A DNA stretch of 64,000 nucleotides from contig BCKC01000002.1 in the NCBI GenBank assembly GCA_001600455.1, forward strand, positions 930,001 through 994,000. Direction: 5' to 3'. The notes beneath the pieces are model-generated. The model saw only the letters and a program-made list of their open reading frames with translations. It was not told the DNA's origin and did no database searches. Positions within the stretch are counted from its first letter, which is position 1. The number at the start of each line of letters is the position of its first letter. This document shows positions 24,776 to 36,721 of this stretch, one piece after another. The position numbers and the translations under genes are program-made. The stretch comes from Endocalyx cinctus (lineage: Eukaryota > Ascomycota > Sordariomycetes > Amphisphaeriales > Apiosporaceae).

Positions 24776-24826
<51 letters not shown>
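24776..24826. repeat. Trinucleotide microsatellite (ATC)n, about 17 units
   Basis: Perfect ATC/GAT repeat of 51 bp in spacer. On the minus strand it reads as a run of ATG codons, which makes a spurious poly-Met ORF. Confidence 0.95.
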
Positions 24827-26076
24827 GATAAGTCTAGCTTAAGATATCCAGCTGTTCAGTGTTGCTGGCTCGTTGAGGATCAACTATGCATAGAAAGATT
24901 ACTTATACCTTATTTGTGTGTATTGTATAGAACGTCCATCTTCCACTACTTTTCTTCTACCATGGGGCTAGAGTTGATATATAAGAGCTCCGACGAGAAA
25001 CTACCTACCGACTCGCATGTCTTTTTCCTTGTCTTTTCTATTCCTTTTTTTTTTTTTCTTTCAAGAAGCAGCCCGTCACAGAACTTCTAGACGTACGGGA
25101 TTGGCATCCTGCTGAACATGCTTGAGCCTAGCATCGTAGAATAATACTTGTTTCCTTACTCGTAAACCTCTCCTCGCGTGACGCAGCCTCGCAGTAAATT
25201 CTAATTGAATGCACGGTTAAAAAGTCACCATGGCGATCACGACCGCCGGAGATGACCCAAACGGCCCGTCTCGAACGGTCACATACAAAAACCATCCACG
25301 AGCCGTTCTTAACGAGATGCTAACATTGATATACATCTATCCCGATAACCGCTCTAGTGGCGTACCCTTTTTTTTTTTTTTCTTCCTTATATATATTCTA
25401 CCGCACATCTCCGGCGTCGACGTGACAAGTATAGATTACCACCCACGCAGCCCACGTCGAGGAATCGACGCGTATTATATATAGGTAAGCGCTAACCAGC
25501 GCCGATAACTCGGCGTCTAGTTTTTTTTTTTTTTCTCTCTCTCTTTTTAGCAGGCGGAGTCCGGAGCGGTGGAACGGATGACAGGGCGAAGGTTAGCTGA
25601 ATGAATGAAATCCCCCCCCCCTCCCCCCCATTTACGTATGATTTAAATCCTTATTTGCATCGGACATGTCCAGTTTTTATAAATAGAGGGAGGAGGATGT
25701 TGTGTGTATGTGACTGAAAGGGTCACAAAACGTTACCCCCCCAAGTCTCTATATTACTAATTACCTAGCTACCTATGGTATACCAAGAAGAGTCATCTGA
25801 GGTATAATAAGTAAATCATCTTCGAAATAGCTGACACGTAAAATAAAGGACACCCCATAGCAAAAATAATCTCATCGTAGGTCTCTTTTCGAAGGGAATA
25901 GTTTTCGATGTAGCTTTTAATAATAAACAGGCACTTATACGCATTTCTTTCCTATTGTATTTGTTTTTGGAGAAGATGGTTGGTTATCAATTACATCTAC
26001 ACCAGCTACCCGGAACATCGTTATTGGAATATGTAAATAGTTATAACTTGGAGACCGGATACATGAATATGCGTTT

Positions 26077-26097
26077 AAAGGGGGGCTAGCCCCCTTT
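26077..26097. repeat. GC palindrome in AT-rich spacer
   Basis: AAAGGGGGGCTAGCCCCCTTT is self-complementary except for one additional G. It sits in the 3.1-kb convergent spacer. Confidence 0.85.
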
Positions 26098-26893
26098 CAA
26101 TCTATTTAAACCGAGACCATCCGAGATGATGAAAAACTATAGGGAATACAACCTAACCTACTTTCGTTCATTTGATTGTTCCAAACTACATTGAGAGGGA
26201 TTCACTTCTATGGTATGGTCCATCATATATATATATATTCACGTACATACAGCTTCTTATCTATCATGACTATATCATGAGCACGTGCTAATCATAACTG
26301 GAACTAACCTTATTACGTTCACCCCACTCAAGCCCAGAATATGGATTCTAAGACAGAAGATTAACAAACATATCACAGTTTTTTCTCCTATTTTCCTCAA
26401 CTCGTTCAAAAAAGCGGAAACGTCTATTTTATATAAAAATAACAAGTTACTTATACAATACAGCAAAGCAAATAAAAAACGAGCCGGTCCTTTTAAACAG
26501 ATTTTTTGAAAAAATAGAGAGCATAGCTCTAAAAAAAATTACCGACTCGTATAATAATAATAGATAGATATATATATCCCCGCGATCCTCTTTTTCTATG
26601 ACCATGACCAAGACCCGAGACCGAAACGCTCGAGAACTCATCTATAATCCAGATTTGTGTACACAATTTTTTTTCTTTTTGCTGTTCTAAACCCAGAAGG
26701 AGAGGGAGAGAGAGGAACAATGAGGGGAAAAAAACCGAAAACCTTAAGAATCATTCGTCATACTCTATATTTTTTTTTCAGGAGTTCTTAAAATAAAAGA
26801 AAGTCTCCGGTAAACTCCCGAGATAAGTGAGAACAGAGATTGGATTGCCTTTTTATGATATTATTTCACTCGTAAACTTAAAAGAGGGCAAAT

Positions 26894-28822
26894 TTACTCT
26901 CTCGAGACGTCTCGGCCATAAACCTTAGCCTTGACCCAGTCTAGAGCGACTAGAACGCGGTTCCGTGCTAAAATAGAGGAAATTAGTGACCTGCATATAA
27001 ATCAAATCAAAAAGGGTGAGGGTGACTATATATATATAAAACTTACTGCTAAAGCACATGTTCAAGTACGCGCTCCTCCAGAACCAATACGTGAGCTTAC
27101 CACCGCTAGCGACGTTTCCGTTCAGCCACGCGACGTCGGCGACGGCCTTCTCGCTGCCGATGTAGGCCAGGCTACCCTGGTGGGAGTACTGGAAGGGCTT
27201 GACGTCCTTGATGCGGCGGAGCTGCTTCTCGGCCGCCTCGATCTCCTGCGCGATCTCGGCCGTGTTGCCGGGCTTGAGGTTCAGGCTCGAGCTGAGCTCG
27301 CGCACCCGCGCCTCGAGCGATTCCGTCTTGGCCAGGTTGTTGAACAGGCGCGCCAGGAAGGCGCCCTCCTGCGCCGCCACCTGCGCCGTCGGCGCGTATC
27401 CGGCCACGGCGCAGTCGCCGACCGCCCAGATGTCCCGCGTGCCCTGGACGACGAGGTACTCGTTCACCGCGAGGCCGCGTCGCGAGTCCTTTTGCGCGGG
27501 GATCTTGGACATCAAGTCCTTGATGAGAGGACGGATGGCGTTGCCGGTAGCCCAGACGAGGAGGCCGTAGGGGATGGAGACAATCGACTTCTTACCGTCG
27601 GGACCCGTCATCTCGGCCTCGACCGTCTTATCGGTCACCTTCTTGACCATGGTCTTGGTCAAGATTTCAATGTGCTCCTCCTTGAAGGTGCTTTCGGTGT
27701 AGTCGATAAGCTGCTTGCTGAACATGGGTAAGACGTTGGGAAGGGCTTCTATGAGGGTCACCTTGAATTTGTTCGAGATGTCGGGAATGAGCTTCTTGAT
27801 ATCCTCGTCGAAGAAGTCGCGCAGCTCGCCGGCAAACTCGACACCGGTAGGGCCACCGCCGACGACCACCATATGCAGCAGGCGCTCGACTTCCTCGGGA
27901 GCCTGATCCCTGAAAGCGGCCGTCTCGACGCAGTCCATGATCTTGGTTCGGATGGACTGAGCGTCGCGGATCTCCTTCAAGAAGCAGCTGTTTTCACGAA
28001 CTCCGGGAATACCGAAGGTAGCGTTCTCGGCGCCGACGCCGATGACGAGCATGTCGTAAGGTATTTCGGTTTCGTGAACCTTGCCCTTGACATCGCTGTT
28101 ATCGGATATCCTGACCACCTTTTTGTCGGGGTCGATCTGGGTAGCCTCGGCTTCGTAAAACTTGACGGCGGCCTTCTTGTGACGCAGGATCTGGCGCACG
28201 GGTTCCATGATGGAGCGGTGCTCGATGTTTCCGGTGGTACACGAAGGGAGTAGAGGGGTGAAGAGGAAGTAGTTGCGCGGCGAGACAACGATGACGTTGT
28301 AATTGGCGGTATCGAGCTTCTTCAGCAAGGTAACCGAGCTCCATCCCGTACCTATAAATTGAATTGACACGTTAGGCCTTTTTCTTCCTCTCAAAAATGG
28401 ATGCCGAGAAAGTCAAGAATTCATGACTCACCGAGAATGACTAATGTCTTCTTATCCGGGTCGGGGGTAAATTGCTCGTCCGGGTTGCGGTCGAGATAGC
28501 CGTCATAGACGACGGCTCCGACGACACCGAGTAAGGACAGGTATGTACCGCGCCAGATCCATTTGAAGGTAGTCCGGATACGACGAGGTTTCTTGGGGGG
28601 TTTCGGAGGCGCATCAGCGTACGATCTCGTGAGAGGTCGGCGAGAGGTTGTTCTAGTAGCAGTCCTGGCGAGGGCGGTAGACGACGAGAGGGTAGGCTTT
28701 CGCGCGGATGACGTGGTCGCAAAGGAAGCGGTCTGCGTTCTAGCGATATTGACGACAGCTTCGGAGCTGGTCTTAAGCTGCCTACTGGCTAGGCGTGCCG
28801 CGGCTCTCGAGGAGAGAGCCAT
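26894..28822 (-). CDS. External alternative NADH-ubiquinone oxidoreductase (type II NADH dehydrogenase)
   Basis: Exons 28432-28822, 27047-28351 and 26894-26967 encode 589 residues. The enzyme passes electrons from NADH to ubiquinone at the inner mitochondrial membrane without pumping protons, bypassing complex I. N-terminus: Arg/Ser-rich mitochondrial presequence (MALSSRAAARLASRQ), then a membrane segment (GTYLSLLGVVGAVVYDGYL). The FAD-binding loop is LVILGTGWSS with VVSPRNYFLFTPLLPS; the NADH-binding loop is VVVGGGPTGVEFAGEL; WAVGDCAVAGYAPTAQVAAQ is the second flavin motif. The C-terminus RNRVLVALDWVKAKVYGRD is the membrane-attaching helix. No EF-hand insert is visible, so it is the Ca-independent NDE type. 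The last intron (26968-27046) skips a nearer AG at about 26994; the chosen join restores the conserved end. Confidence 0.94.
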
Positions 28823-30928
28823 TGTGAGGTTTTTTTTTTTTTTTTTTTTTTCCAATGGATATAGGAAATTTGGTGGGAGATAAAGAAAAGAAAAATGGAT
28901 TCAATTTAGGAATTGCGAGATTTAGTCATAGAGTATATTTAATAGGGTAAGTGGGAAAAGAATAAAAATAAAAATAATATTGAAGGGAATAATGACCAAT
29001 ATTATGTTGGTGGAGTCCGCCAAAAAAAAAAAAAAGCTCCCCCTGCTTATCTTAAGCGTTATATTATTAAAGGTACCTACACTAAAGGGTAGGATCAAGG
29101 AAACGTGAGAAGAGAAAAAAAAAAAAAAAACCCAGGTCCACGAGTTGCGATATGCAGTAATTTAGTGATGACATATGAATGTAACTAAAACTACCAGGGC
29201 TGTTTAGGTAGACCCGCTCTCCGAGGTTCAGCGAGCTTAAGCACCTTAAGCTTGGCCAGTTTGAGGGTTTTTGATAGGGTTACAGTATGTTAGACCCTCT
29301 TACAAAGGACCCCCCACTAAAGCTTTTTGAACTGTTTAATGGATCTTGTTAACACTATCAGCTGCAAATCCAACCATCCAGAAATGTATACAATTAAAAA
29401 TGCTCAATATATGAATATTTACGTATAAGCAATAATATTATTCAGTAAATTCGGTCTTGCGGGAATTCGGATTTTCCAATCATATTTTTTTATTCTGTAA
29501 GCTTTTTGTCTCCGCAGGGTCCGCGTATCGCGACACAGACACACCTTGAACCATTTGCCGACAATTTCCCTCGGTTTTCTTCTTCTTTGTTTCTATTATT
29601 TCTATTGTCTCTATTGTCTCTATTGTCTCTATTGTCTCTATTGTCTCTATTGTCTCTATTGTCTCTATTGTCTCTATTGTCTCTATTGTCTCTATNNNNN
29701 NNNNNNNNNNNNNNNNNNNNNNNNNNNNNNNNNNNNNNNNNNNNNNNNNNNNNNNNNNNNNNNNNNNNNNNNNNNNNNNNNNNNNNNNNNNNNNNTCTAT
29801 TGTCTCTATTGTCTCTATTGTCTCTATTGTCTCTATTGTCTCTATTGTCTCTATTGTCTCTATTGTCTCTATTGTCTCTATTGTCTCTATTGTCTCTTTT
29901 CATTTTCATTTTCATTTTCTCATTCTGAAGAATCATTTCTACTTTTCTCAATGAATATAAAATGCATACACATGTGATAGAAATTTCCCCGAACTACGCT
30001 ATTGGAAATATATGTATTTTTCGGGCCGACGAAAATCGACTTTGGCTTATGTGAAAAGAACGCCAAAAAAAAAAAAAAAAAAAAGGCTTTCTCACTTCAT
30101 CCATGATCCTACTCGTGCTCACTTCCCTAGCACCTAGGCAGCTAGGTCACGGGCAATTGATTAATTTAGCATCTGATAACTTTAGTCCTGACCCAGCCCT
30201 GCCAGATACCGGACCACCGTTGGCCCGGACCTAATATATTCAATTTTAATTCTGTTTTATTATTTTCACATATAAATATCTTCAGTCAAGTAGTAAAAAA
30301 GACAGCAGTAAAATATCTGTCTACCTGTATACTTGTCTAGATTATCATGAGTGTATTCAATATCACCCCATATTTCGATCTGGTATAACCAAATCTAAGT
30401 CAATATCCCGCAACAGCTAGTGCCTCGACAAGACGGCCTCAAAGTTTCACGTTGAGCTACATCTTTTATATTCAACATTGGTGAGTCGTCTATAAACGAA
30501 TATAGTCTATGTATATTCGAGACCCTATATCCTTATTTAGGGAATCGAATCGCTCGTTGTCTTTAAGCTAGTTACTTGAATATCATTCCTTTAATCCGCG
30601 ACAAGCGCTATCCCTAAGTTGCTGATTTCCATTCGCCCGCGTTCTGACGCTTCGGACCCAAGTCGAAAAAGACGCATGATTCCCCCCCAGATCGTCACAT
30701 TTTATACACAGTAAGCATGCTGCTAGGTGGTACGGTACGGTGAAAGAATGATAAATGAAATCCATAAACCAACCGCCTTTCGATTTTTTTTTTTGGCAGA
30801 ATGGAGTAAAAGAAGAAGAAAAGTTGTCCGGGTAGCGCCGCTAATAATACACCACAAGCTCTCGTAATCGCATTAAATAAAAATTTTCTTTACATCTCAA
30901 AAAATCCATACATCGCTGCCGTCTTCGA
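28823..30928. other. Spacer with minisatellite and assembly gap
   Basis: T-tract at 28831-28851 in the NDE leader, several A-tracts (29023-29034, 29117-29130, 30064-30083) and the 9-bp minisatellite listed separately. No gene seen. Confidence 0.6.
29601..29896. repeat. 9-bp minisatellite TCTCTATTG, interrupted by a 100-N gap
   Basis: Near-perfect tandem copies of TCTCTATTG flank exactly 100 N (29696-29795), a placeholder gap, so the true length is unknown and probably larger. A short TTTTCA repeat follows (29896-29920). Because the unit is a multiple of three and lacks stops in several frames, it produces spurious ORFs (LSL, CLY or RDN repeats). Confidence 0.95.
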
Positions 30929-33900
30929 CTACCTCGTTGGTGTCGACGCCGGCATTTCTCCGTATCTTCCTCTATGTCTCGTCGTGTCGTAAGCGTTGAT
31001 AACGCGCGTTTGACTCTCGTCCGCCTGCGAAAAGGCGTATCCACGCTGCTTTCGCATTCGCTGCACCTGCCTCACTTTTCTGATCGCCTTTTGGAATTGT
31101 TCCATTCTGTTGGATTCATGTTAGTCATTATGCACGGAGCGGCGAGGGCATGTGAAAATTGGAGATGGGAACATACCTCGGCCGGTAATCCTGGATATTA
31201 TACTTCTGAATCTCCTGAATGTGATGATACGCTTCCGGGAAGTACATTCTCTTAGCGTATTTCCATGCGACATCTCTGAGAAGACATAGAATAGGTAAGG
31301 CAACGGTCTGGAGCCAGAAGATAGGACTCGTGAAGAGAACCGGTACAATCCCCTCGTACTCTTTCGAAACACCAACCATCGGCGCCACGGTTCCGTATGC
31401 GGCGATGAAAACATACCATATAGCCATACTTCCTGGGATGGCTATGATGTGATACTTGGTCCAGTTGGACGTCACTAAAGCAGCTTTACCGAGAACTGTC
31501 GCAAGCACGGCAGCGTACAGTGCTGTACCCCACACCCAGTGGCCCGCGATTGTACCGTTTGTCAACTCAAGATCGCTGAACCAGATAAGCTCTGAAAATA
31601 CGTAGAGTATAATCGAATGATACACAGCGTTGCCGATCCAGGCGGCAAATGTAGTGATTCTGAAGAATCGGTTTTGCTGTCCCAGCGTGTACAGCTGCGG
31701 ATAACGGTCAAGTAATCGAGCAGAGACGAACTGGTCTAGGATACCTAGAACGAGGGGCGGTAGAACAGTATAAAACACGTTATAAAAGGACAACGTCCAT
31801 GATTCAAAAATAACGGCACCGGAGAATACGTTTTGGAATGTGTACTAAAATTCGAGTTAGAAAATCAAGATGAGAAGACTTGACTGAAAGCGAGGTCACT
31901 TACCCAGAACTGCGTCATATAAAGGGCGATATTCTTGTAGAAAGAAAAGAGGATGGTCTTGCTGACACGCTGATAACTCCAGGCACCGTGAACCAAGGTG
32001 AGTTTTCGAAGGAAGCGGAACTGACCGATGGAAATATCCGCGGACCGAGCAGCTTGTAGACCCTCAACACCAGAGATACCAACTCCGATATGGGCGGCTT
32101 GGATCATCGATACATCGTTGGCTCCGTCGCCAATGGCGAGGAGGACTTCTGGAGAATGTTTCTTGACCAGCTTGACAACCAAAGCTTTTTGTAAAGGTGA
32201 TACACGACAACAGATAACAGCCTTGCACATGACGGCTAGATCGTAGAATGGCTTTGCCAGCTCAGGTTCCAACGCGTAGGTCAGAGACTTACCATCAATG
32301 ACAAGGGCTAACGTATCCATTTCGACAGAGCCATCAGCGTTGTTCCTAATGGCCTCCAACTTCTTATGAATATTGTCACGAGTTGCCGCGGCGTCTTCTT
32401 CGTTTACAATAAGAAGCATCATATCCTCACTCAAAAGTTTAGAACTCATGCCAATGTTGATAGCGGTTTCCTGCCTGTCACCCGTCAAAACCCAAACCTT
32501 GATGTTCGCCTGTTGTAGAGTATGGATGGTTTCTGGTACACCATCTTGGAGACGATCCTCAATAGCGGTCGCGCCGAGAAGGTAGAAATCGTGCTCGATA
32601 AGTTCTGCTGCCTTGTCCAGTTCTTCAGCTCGGTTCCCTCCGACAGTAGTCTGCGCCTTTTCGAATACAGCTAACCATTCCTGATATTCCTGCTCTGGAA
32701 TTTCACGCATGGCTAAGCATAGAGTCCTTAGTCCTTCCGAGGCGTACTCTTCTAGGTGCAGAAGTGTTTGCTCGACGTGGGGGTTATCGTCGTTCAGTCG
32801 TTCCAGGATGACCGTGTCGGCACCTTTACAATAAAGTCGGATCTTGCCATCGGGACACCGGTAGATCGTGGACATCCGTTTCCGTGTCGAGTTGAATTCA
32901 CACACGGCGAGAAGTTCAAATTCTGACCGGTTTCCCTCGGCTTCGATTATGACAGCTCGAGGCTTACGCGCGACGAAGGTATAACCCATAGTAACCGCAC
33001 CCTGGACCAAGGCGCCCTCGTCGGGAGAAGCGGCCTGATACTTGATATTACCCGTTTTATCATCACGTTCAGGGATGACCGTGTGGCAGGTCGCAAGCAA
33101 AGTCAAAAACTGTTTGATGGCCTGTGACGATTCGTGCGATTTGATGTTTTCGGCGAGTTGCTTGAAATCATGAATTCCGACCTCCATTCCATCTTGGACC
33201 GTAGCTCTCCGATCTTCCGGGACCTCATCGGCATACTGTATGCCACTAATTGTGCATTGCTTGAACTCCATCATGTTGCATGTTAGGGTGCCCGTCTTGT
33301 CGGAGAACACGTAGCCAACCATACCGAGCTCCTCGACCAAACTGGACGTTCGACAATTGGCTGGCGTGTCCGTTACATCGTAGTAAATGTCGAGATCATC
33401 GTTGATGAGAATGCCGTGCCAGTACTTGACCAGTTCAACCGTGACGAATAAGGAAATGGGAACTAAAGAGGAAAACAATACCCAATATGTGACAAGGTCC
33501 TTAAAAATAGCTTGGACGACTTCTCCGGCGGTATCAAGCTCATCAAGCATAAGGTACCCGATGCTGTCTGACTTGACGGCGCGGAAGACCAGTTCACCGA
33601 CCGTGGAAATAATGCTGAGCGCAAGGAGAATACCGACTAGGGCGAGGACCAGCGTGTTGAGTTGGCGTTCGACTCTAGTACGCTTGATCGGAGTCGCTGT
33701 AGCATTGCGCATCAACTTAGTCTCATGTCCGGTAAAAACAACGATACCGTGAATCCAGGGGGTGTTTCGTAGGGTAGCACCTCGAAGTAGCAGTTGTTCC
33801 GGGTTAAGGGGTAATTCTTTTTCGCCGCCACCGGCTTGCATCGTTAGAGTAGCCTCGTACGTGTACAAGCTGTTGTTGGGCTGCTCCGACCGTATCCTAC

Positions 33901-35098
33901 CACCTAACCTACTCAATTCCGTGGGACTAACCAAAGCAGCAGTTTCTGGCAAGCCTTGCTTGATTTTGAGATTAGTTTCTCCATCAAGATTGGCTGTTTC
34001 GATGTAGCATAAACCTTCAGGCTCGGAACTGGCGAGAATAACCATGTCGGCTGGGAACGGCTCCTCCGACTCGACACGAACAATATCACCCACAGCCACG
34101 TTGATCCATTTGGTCTCCTCGAAATTCGAACCGCGAAGCACCCTGGCTTTTGAGTTGTTCAACGCGCTATCAGCCTGCTTTCTCCTATAATCTTCAACCA
34201 GTTCCTTGCCCGCGGAAATAAGCAAGACAACAATCAGGGGGCCGATGGTGGTGTAACGATTCGTCGGGGACAAGTTAGGAATTTGCTGTAAGGCAGACGT
34301 GAACAAGAAGAAGACGTTGGCGAACTTGGAAAATTGCTCGATCAAGAACTTAGGTAAGAAGGTGGCAGCGTTGTATTTTGCGGTAGAGATGTGGTTATCG
34401 ACGTACGTGTTCGCTGCGTTCGCCGGAGGGTTGTTAAGATGGATGATTCGGGGACCAAGGGTTGAAGGATCCGGTTTGCCACTTCCAAATCCAAACTTGA
34501 AGTTCTTTAGCTCAAATTTCTTATTTTTCTTCGCCGCTGTATCATTGACAGACGACTCGGACCGTCCGCGTCCGGGTTCCGTCAAAGGAAGATCCATCTC
34601 CGAATAGCCCTCTCCCATTCCAAGCATATTCTTGGCCCTGCCTAAGAGGCCGCCGCCCATTCCCAAGACGCTGCCTCGATTTCGAGCATTACCGTGACCG
34701 ACGGGACTGTGAGTGGGGTTCAGGCCTCCTCCATGTTGGTAATACGATTGGCCGTCGTCGGGATAGTCGTCAAAATCATCGGCATATCTTTGGTAATTGT
34801 GCAAATCTGAGGTCTGGCTATACTGTCTGTCGGCGTCGGTTAGGTATTGGGGTCGAGGATTGGAAAGAGTTGCGCCGGGCGCCGGGTTCTTTACGCTCGG
34901 ATGGGTGGTTTGACTACCGCCGACAAAATCATCGTAGGATACGGATGGTCGAGAGCCAGGCTCGTTGTTATATCCACGGATCATCTCGTCATCGGTAACG
35001 GGCGGCCTTTGTCCACCGTAGGCAGGTTGGTCGTCAAGGTCGAGTAAAAGGTCATTTTTCGAGCTGGAGGTGCCTCCGGGAGGCGCCCTACCAGCCAT
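30929..35098 (-). CDS. DRS2: P4-ATPase phospholipid flippase, Drs2 type
   Basis: Exons 31904-35098, 31177-31844 and 30929-31106 encode 1346 residues, close to yeast Drs2 (about 1355). P4-ATPases flip phosphatidylserine and phosphatidylethanolamine to the cytosolic leaflet; Drs2 acts at the trans-Golgi with a Cdc50 partner. Seen here: disordered N-terminus with SYDDFVGG and DYPDDGQSYYQ; RIIHLNNPPANA entry motif; actuator loop LDGETNLK; phosphorylation site DKTGTLT with Asp600; nucleotide domain KGADTVILERL; hinge GDGANDVSMIQ; ten-helix membrane region. The last exon has RKQRGYAFSQADESQTR and VINAYDTTRHRGRYGE, matching the Drs2 C-terminal regulatory tail (autoinhibition, PI4P and ArfGEF response), which sets it apart from Dnf and Neo1 flippases. 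Confidence 0.96.
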
Positions 35099-36721
35099 GT
35101 CGCGAAAGGATGATATTACGAAGGGGTTATGACGAGAGGCATGTGCAGAAACCTTAAAAGGAAATGAATCCGGAACAGTTTAACAGGTATTGCTGGAGAA
35201 ATAAAAATGTATATATATTTTTGATCCTCGAACTTGGACCAATAACTTAAAATAAAAGTTGCTCGAGGAATAAAGGGATTAATTAAGTCTCCAACAAGAA
35301 GATCAGAAATAAAGTGAATTCACACAAAATATAGAATCGAAATGGTTTAACCAGAAGAATAGAATAGATGATGTATGGTGTAACGAATATCGATTTCTGG
35401 AGGTATCAATGAATTAAAAAGATGGCTTTTCTTAATACTTGTTTGGTTTTTTGGGGGTGAGATGCCTTATTTTTTTTTAGTAATAAAAGTCCCTTTTTTT
35501 CCGGGTTGGTTGTAAACAACAATCAAAAGAGAGACGGAGAAGATAAGTGTAAATTAATTAGGTAGGTTTATACCTAACTGATAGAAGAAAAGTATGTGTA
35601 GATTTTAAGTAAGATTGAATTGTTGAAGGTATCAACAAAAACATTTGGATAGGTTACAAAGAGACCGACAATGAATGAATGAATGGCGATGGTAGTGGTA
35701 AATGGTAATGGGCTGAAAGTCTGAATAGCGTAGTGTGTACGTACCTGGATAACTACTGCTGAGTTATGGGGTTTGTGGACCAACTGACCCGCCCCGTCTG
35801 CCCGTATTCTCTTGCTTAATTACACTAAATATGAGGTTTACAGGGATTAACACGTCCTGCACAGCCTCTCTCTTACTTTACATATAGTGGACATGTCGGC
35901 ATACAGCTGTCCTCTCCGGTAGTAGAGTAGCCCTCCAGTATGCCAGTAAATAATGATAATAGGCCAGGTTATATCAGCCCGAACTTCAAACATATGCAAA
36001 ACGATCCTTGAGATCATTTTCATTGGATAATTGTTACATCCTTTTTTTTTACTCGTTCTTTTCGTTTATTTCGTACAAATTGTGGCTGATTTCATCCGAA
36101 GCTGACCAAATTACGTATTTGCTCTTCCAGTTTTTTATCCTTTTCTGGCCTTTAATCGACATTCCCGCCACTTTCAAGTATTTCCGTAGGTTCGGTAACT
36201 TGTAAGACTAAGACTAACCTGTTTGTTATCAAAACATCTCAAATAATTTAAGAGCCAGCCAGGGCAGCAAAATTTATTCCATTTTACCTGATTAAAGCAT
36301 ATCATATCATAACATACGGCTATGATTATGATTATGATTCTAATGAGGTAGGATTGATAATTGAGAAACACTGTAGATCAGTCAACAGCATAATAATAAA
36401 ATTTTACGAAGGAAGAAATATAAATTTAACGTTGTCTGTTTCCTGGAACCAGGGGTTAAAACCCACCCATAATTTCGCATCGTGGATATTCCCGGTCTTG
36501 GCTACTTTCATCCTATTTTCTCTCCTATTTCACTTGCACTAGTCATAAGTTTTTACTATGTACTCTGTACGCGGGCGAAGCAAAACAAAGCCCTACACTA
36601 GTTAGCTGACTACGCAGATCTATTCTAACAACGGCGATATACTCGTGTGTTTGTTTATATATATATATGTAAAATTCCTTTCTTTTCATTATTTACTAAT
36701 ATTAATCTTTAACGATGTGAT
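35099..36721. other. Spacer, no gene seen
   Basis: AT-rich promoter side of the flippase gene, with short ORFs only. A T-run lies at 36042-36050 and a TA run at 36657-36668. Confidence 0.55.

Larger units (their letters stand above)
23783..26893. other. Convergent spacer, 3.1 kb, no gene seen
   Basis: Contains an ATC trinucleotide repeat (24776-24826), two CACGTG sites (about 24304 and 24373), a C-run near 25612-25629, a GC palindrome (26077-26097) and a TA run (26228-26240). ORFs at 24164-24415 and 25230-25484 lack homology signs or codon bias. Confidence 0.5.

Noticed and set aside
29490..29951. ORFs of 140-153 codons on both strands across the minisatellite
   Set aside because: They are produced by a 9-bp repeat without stops and by the N gap; no real protein.
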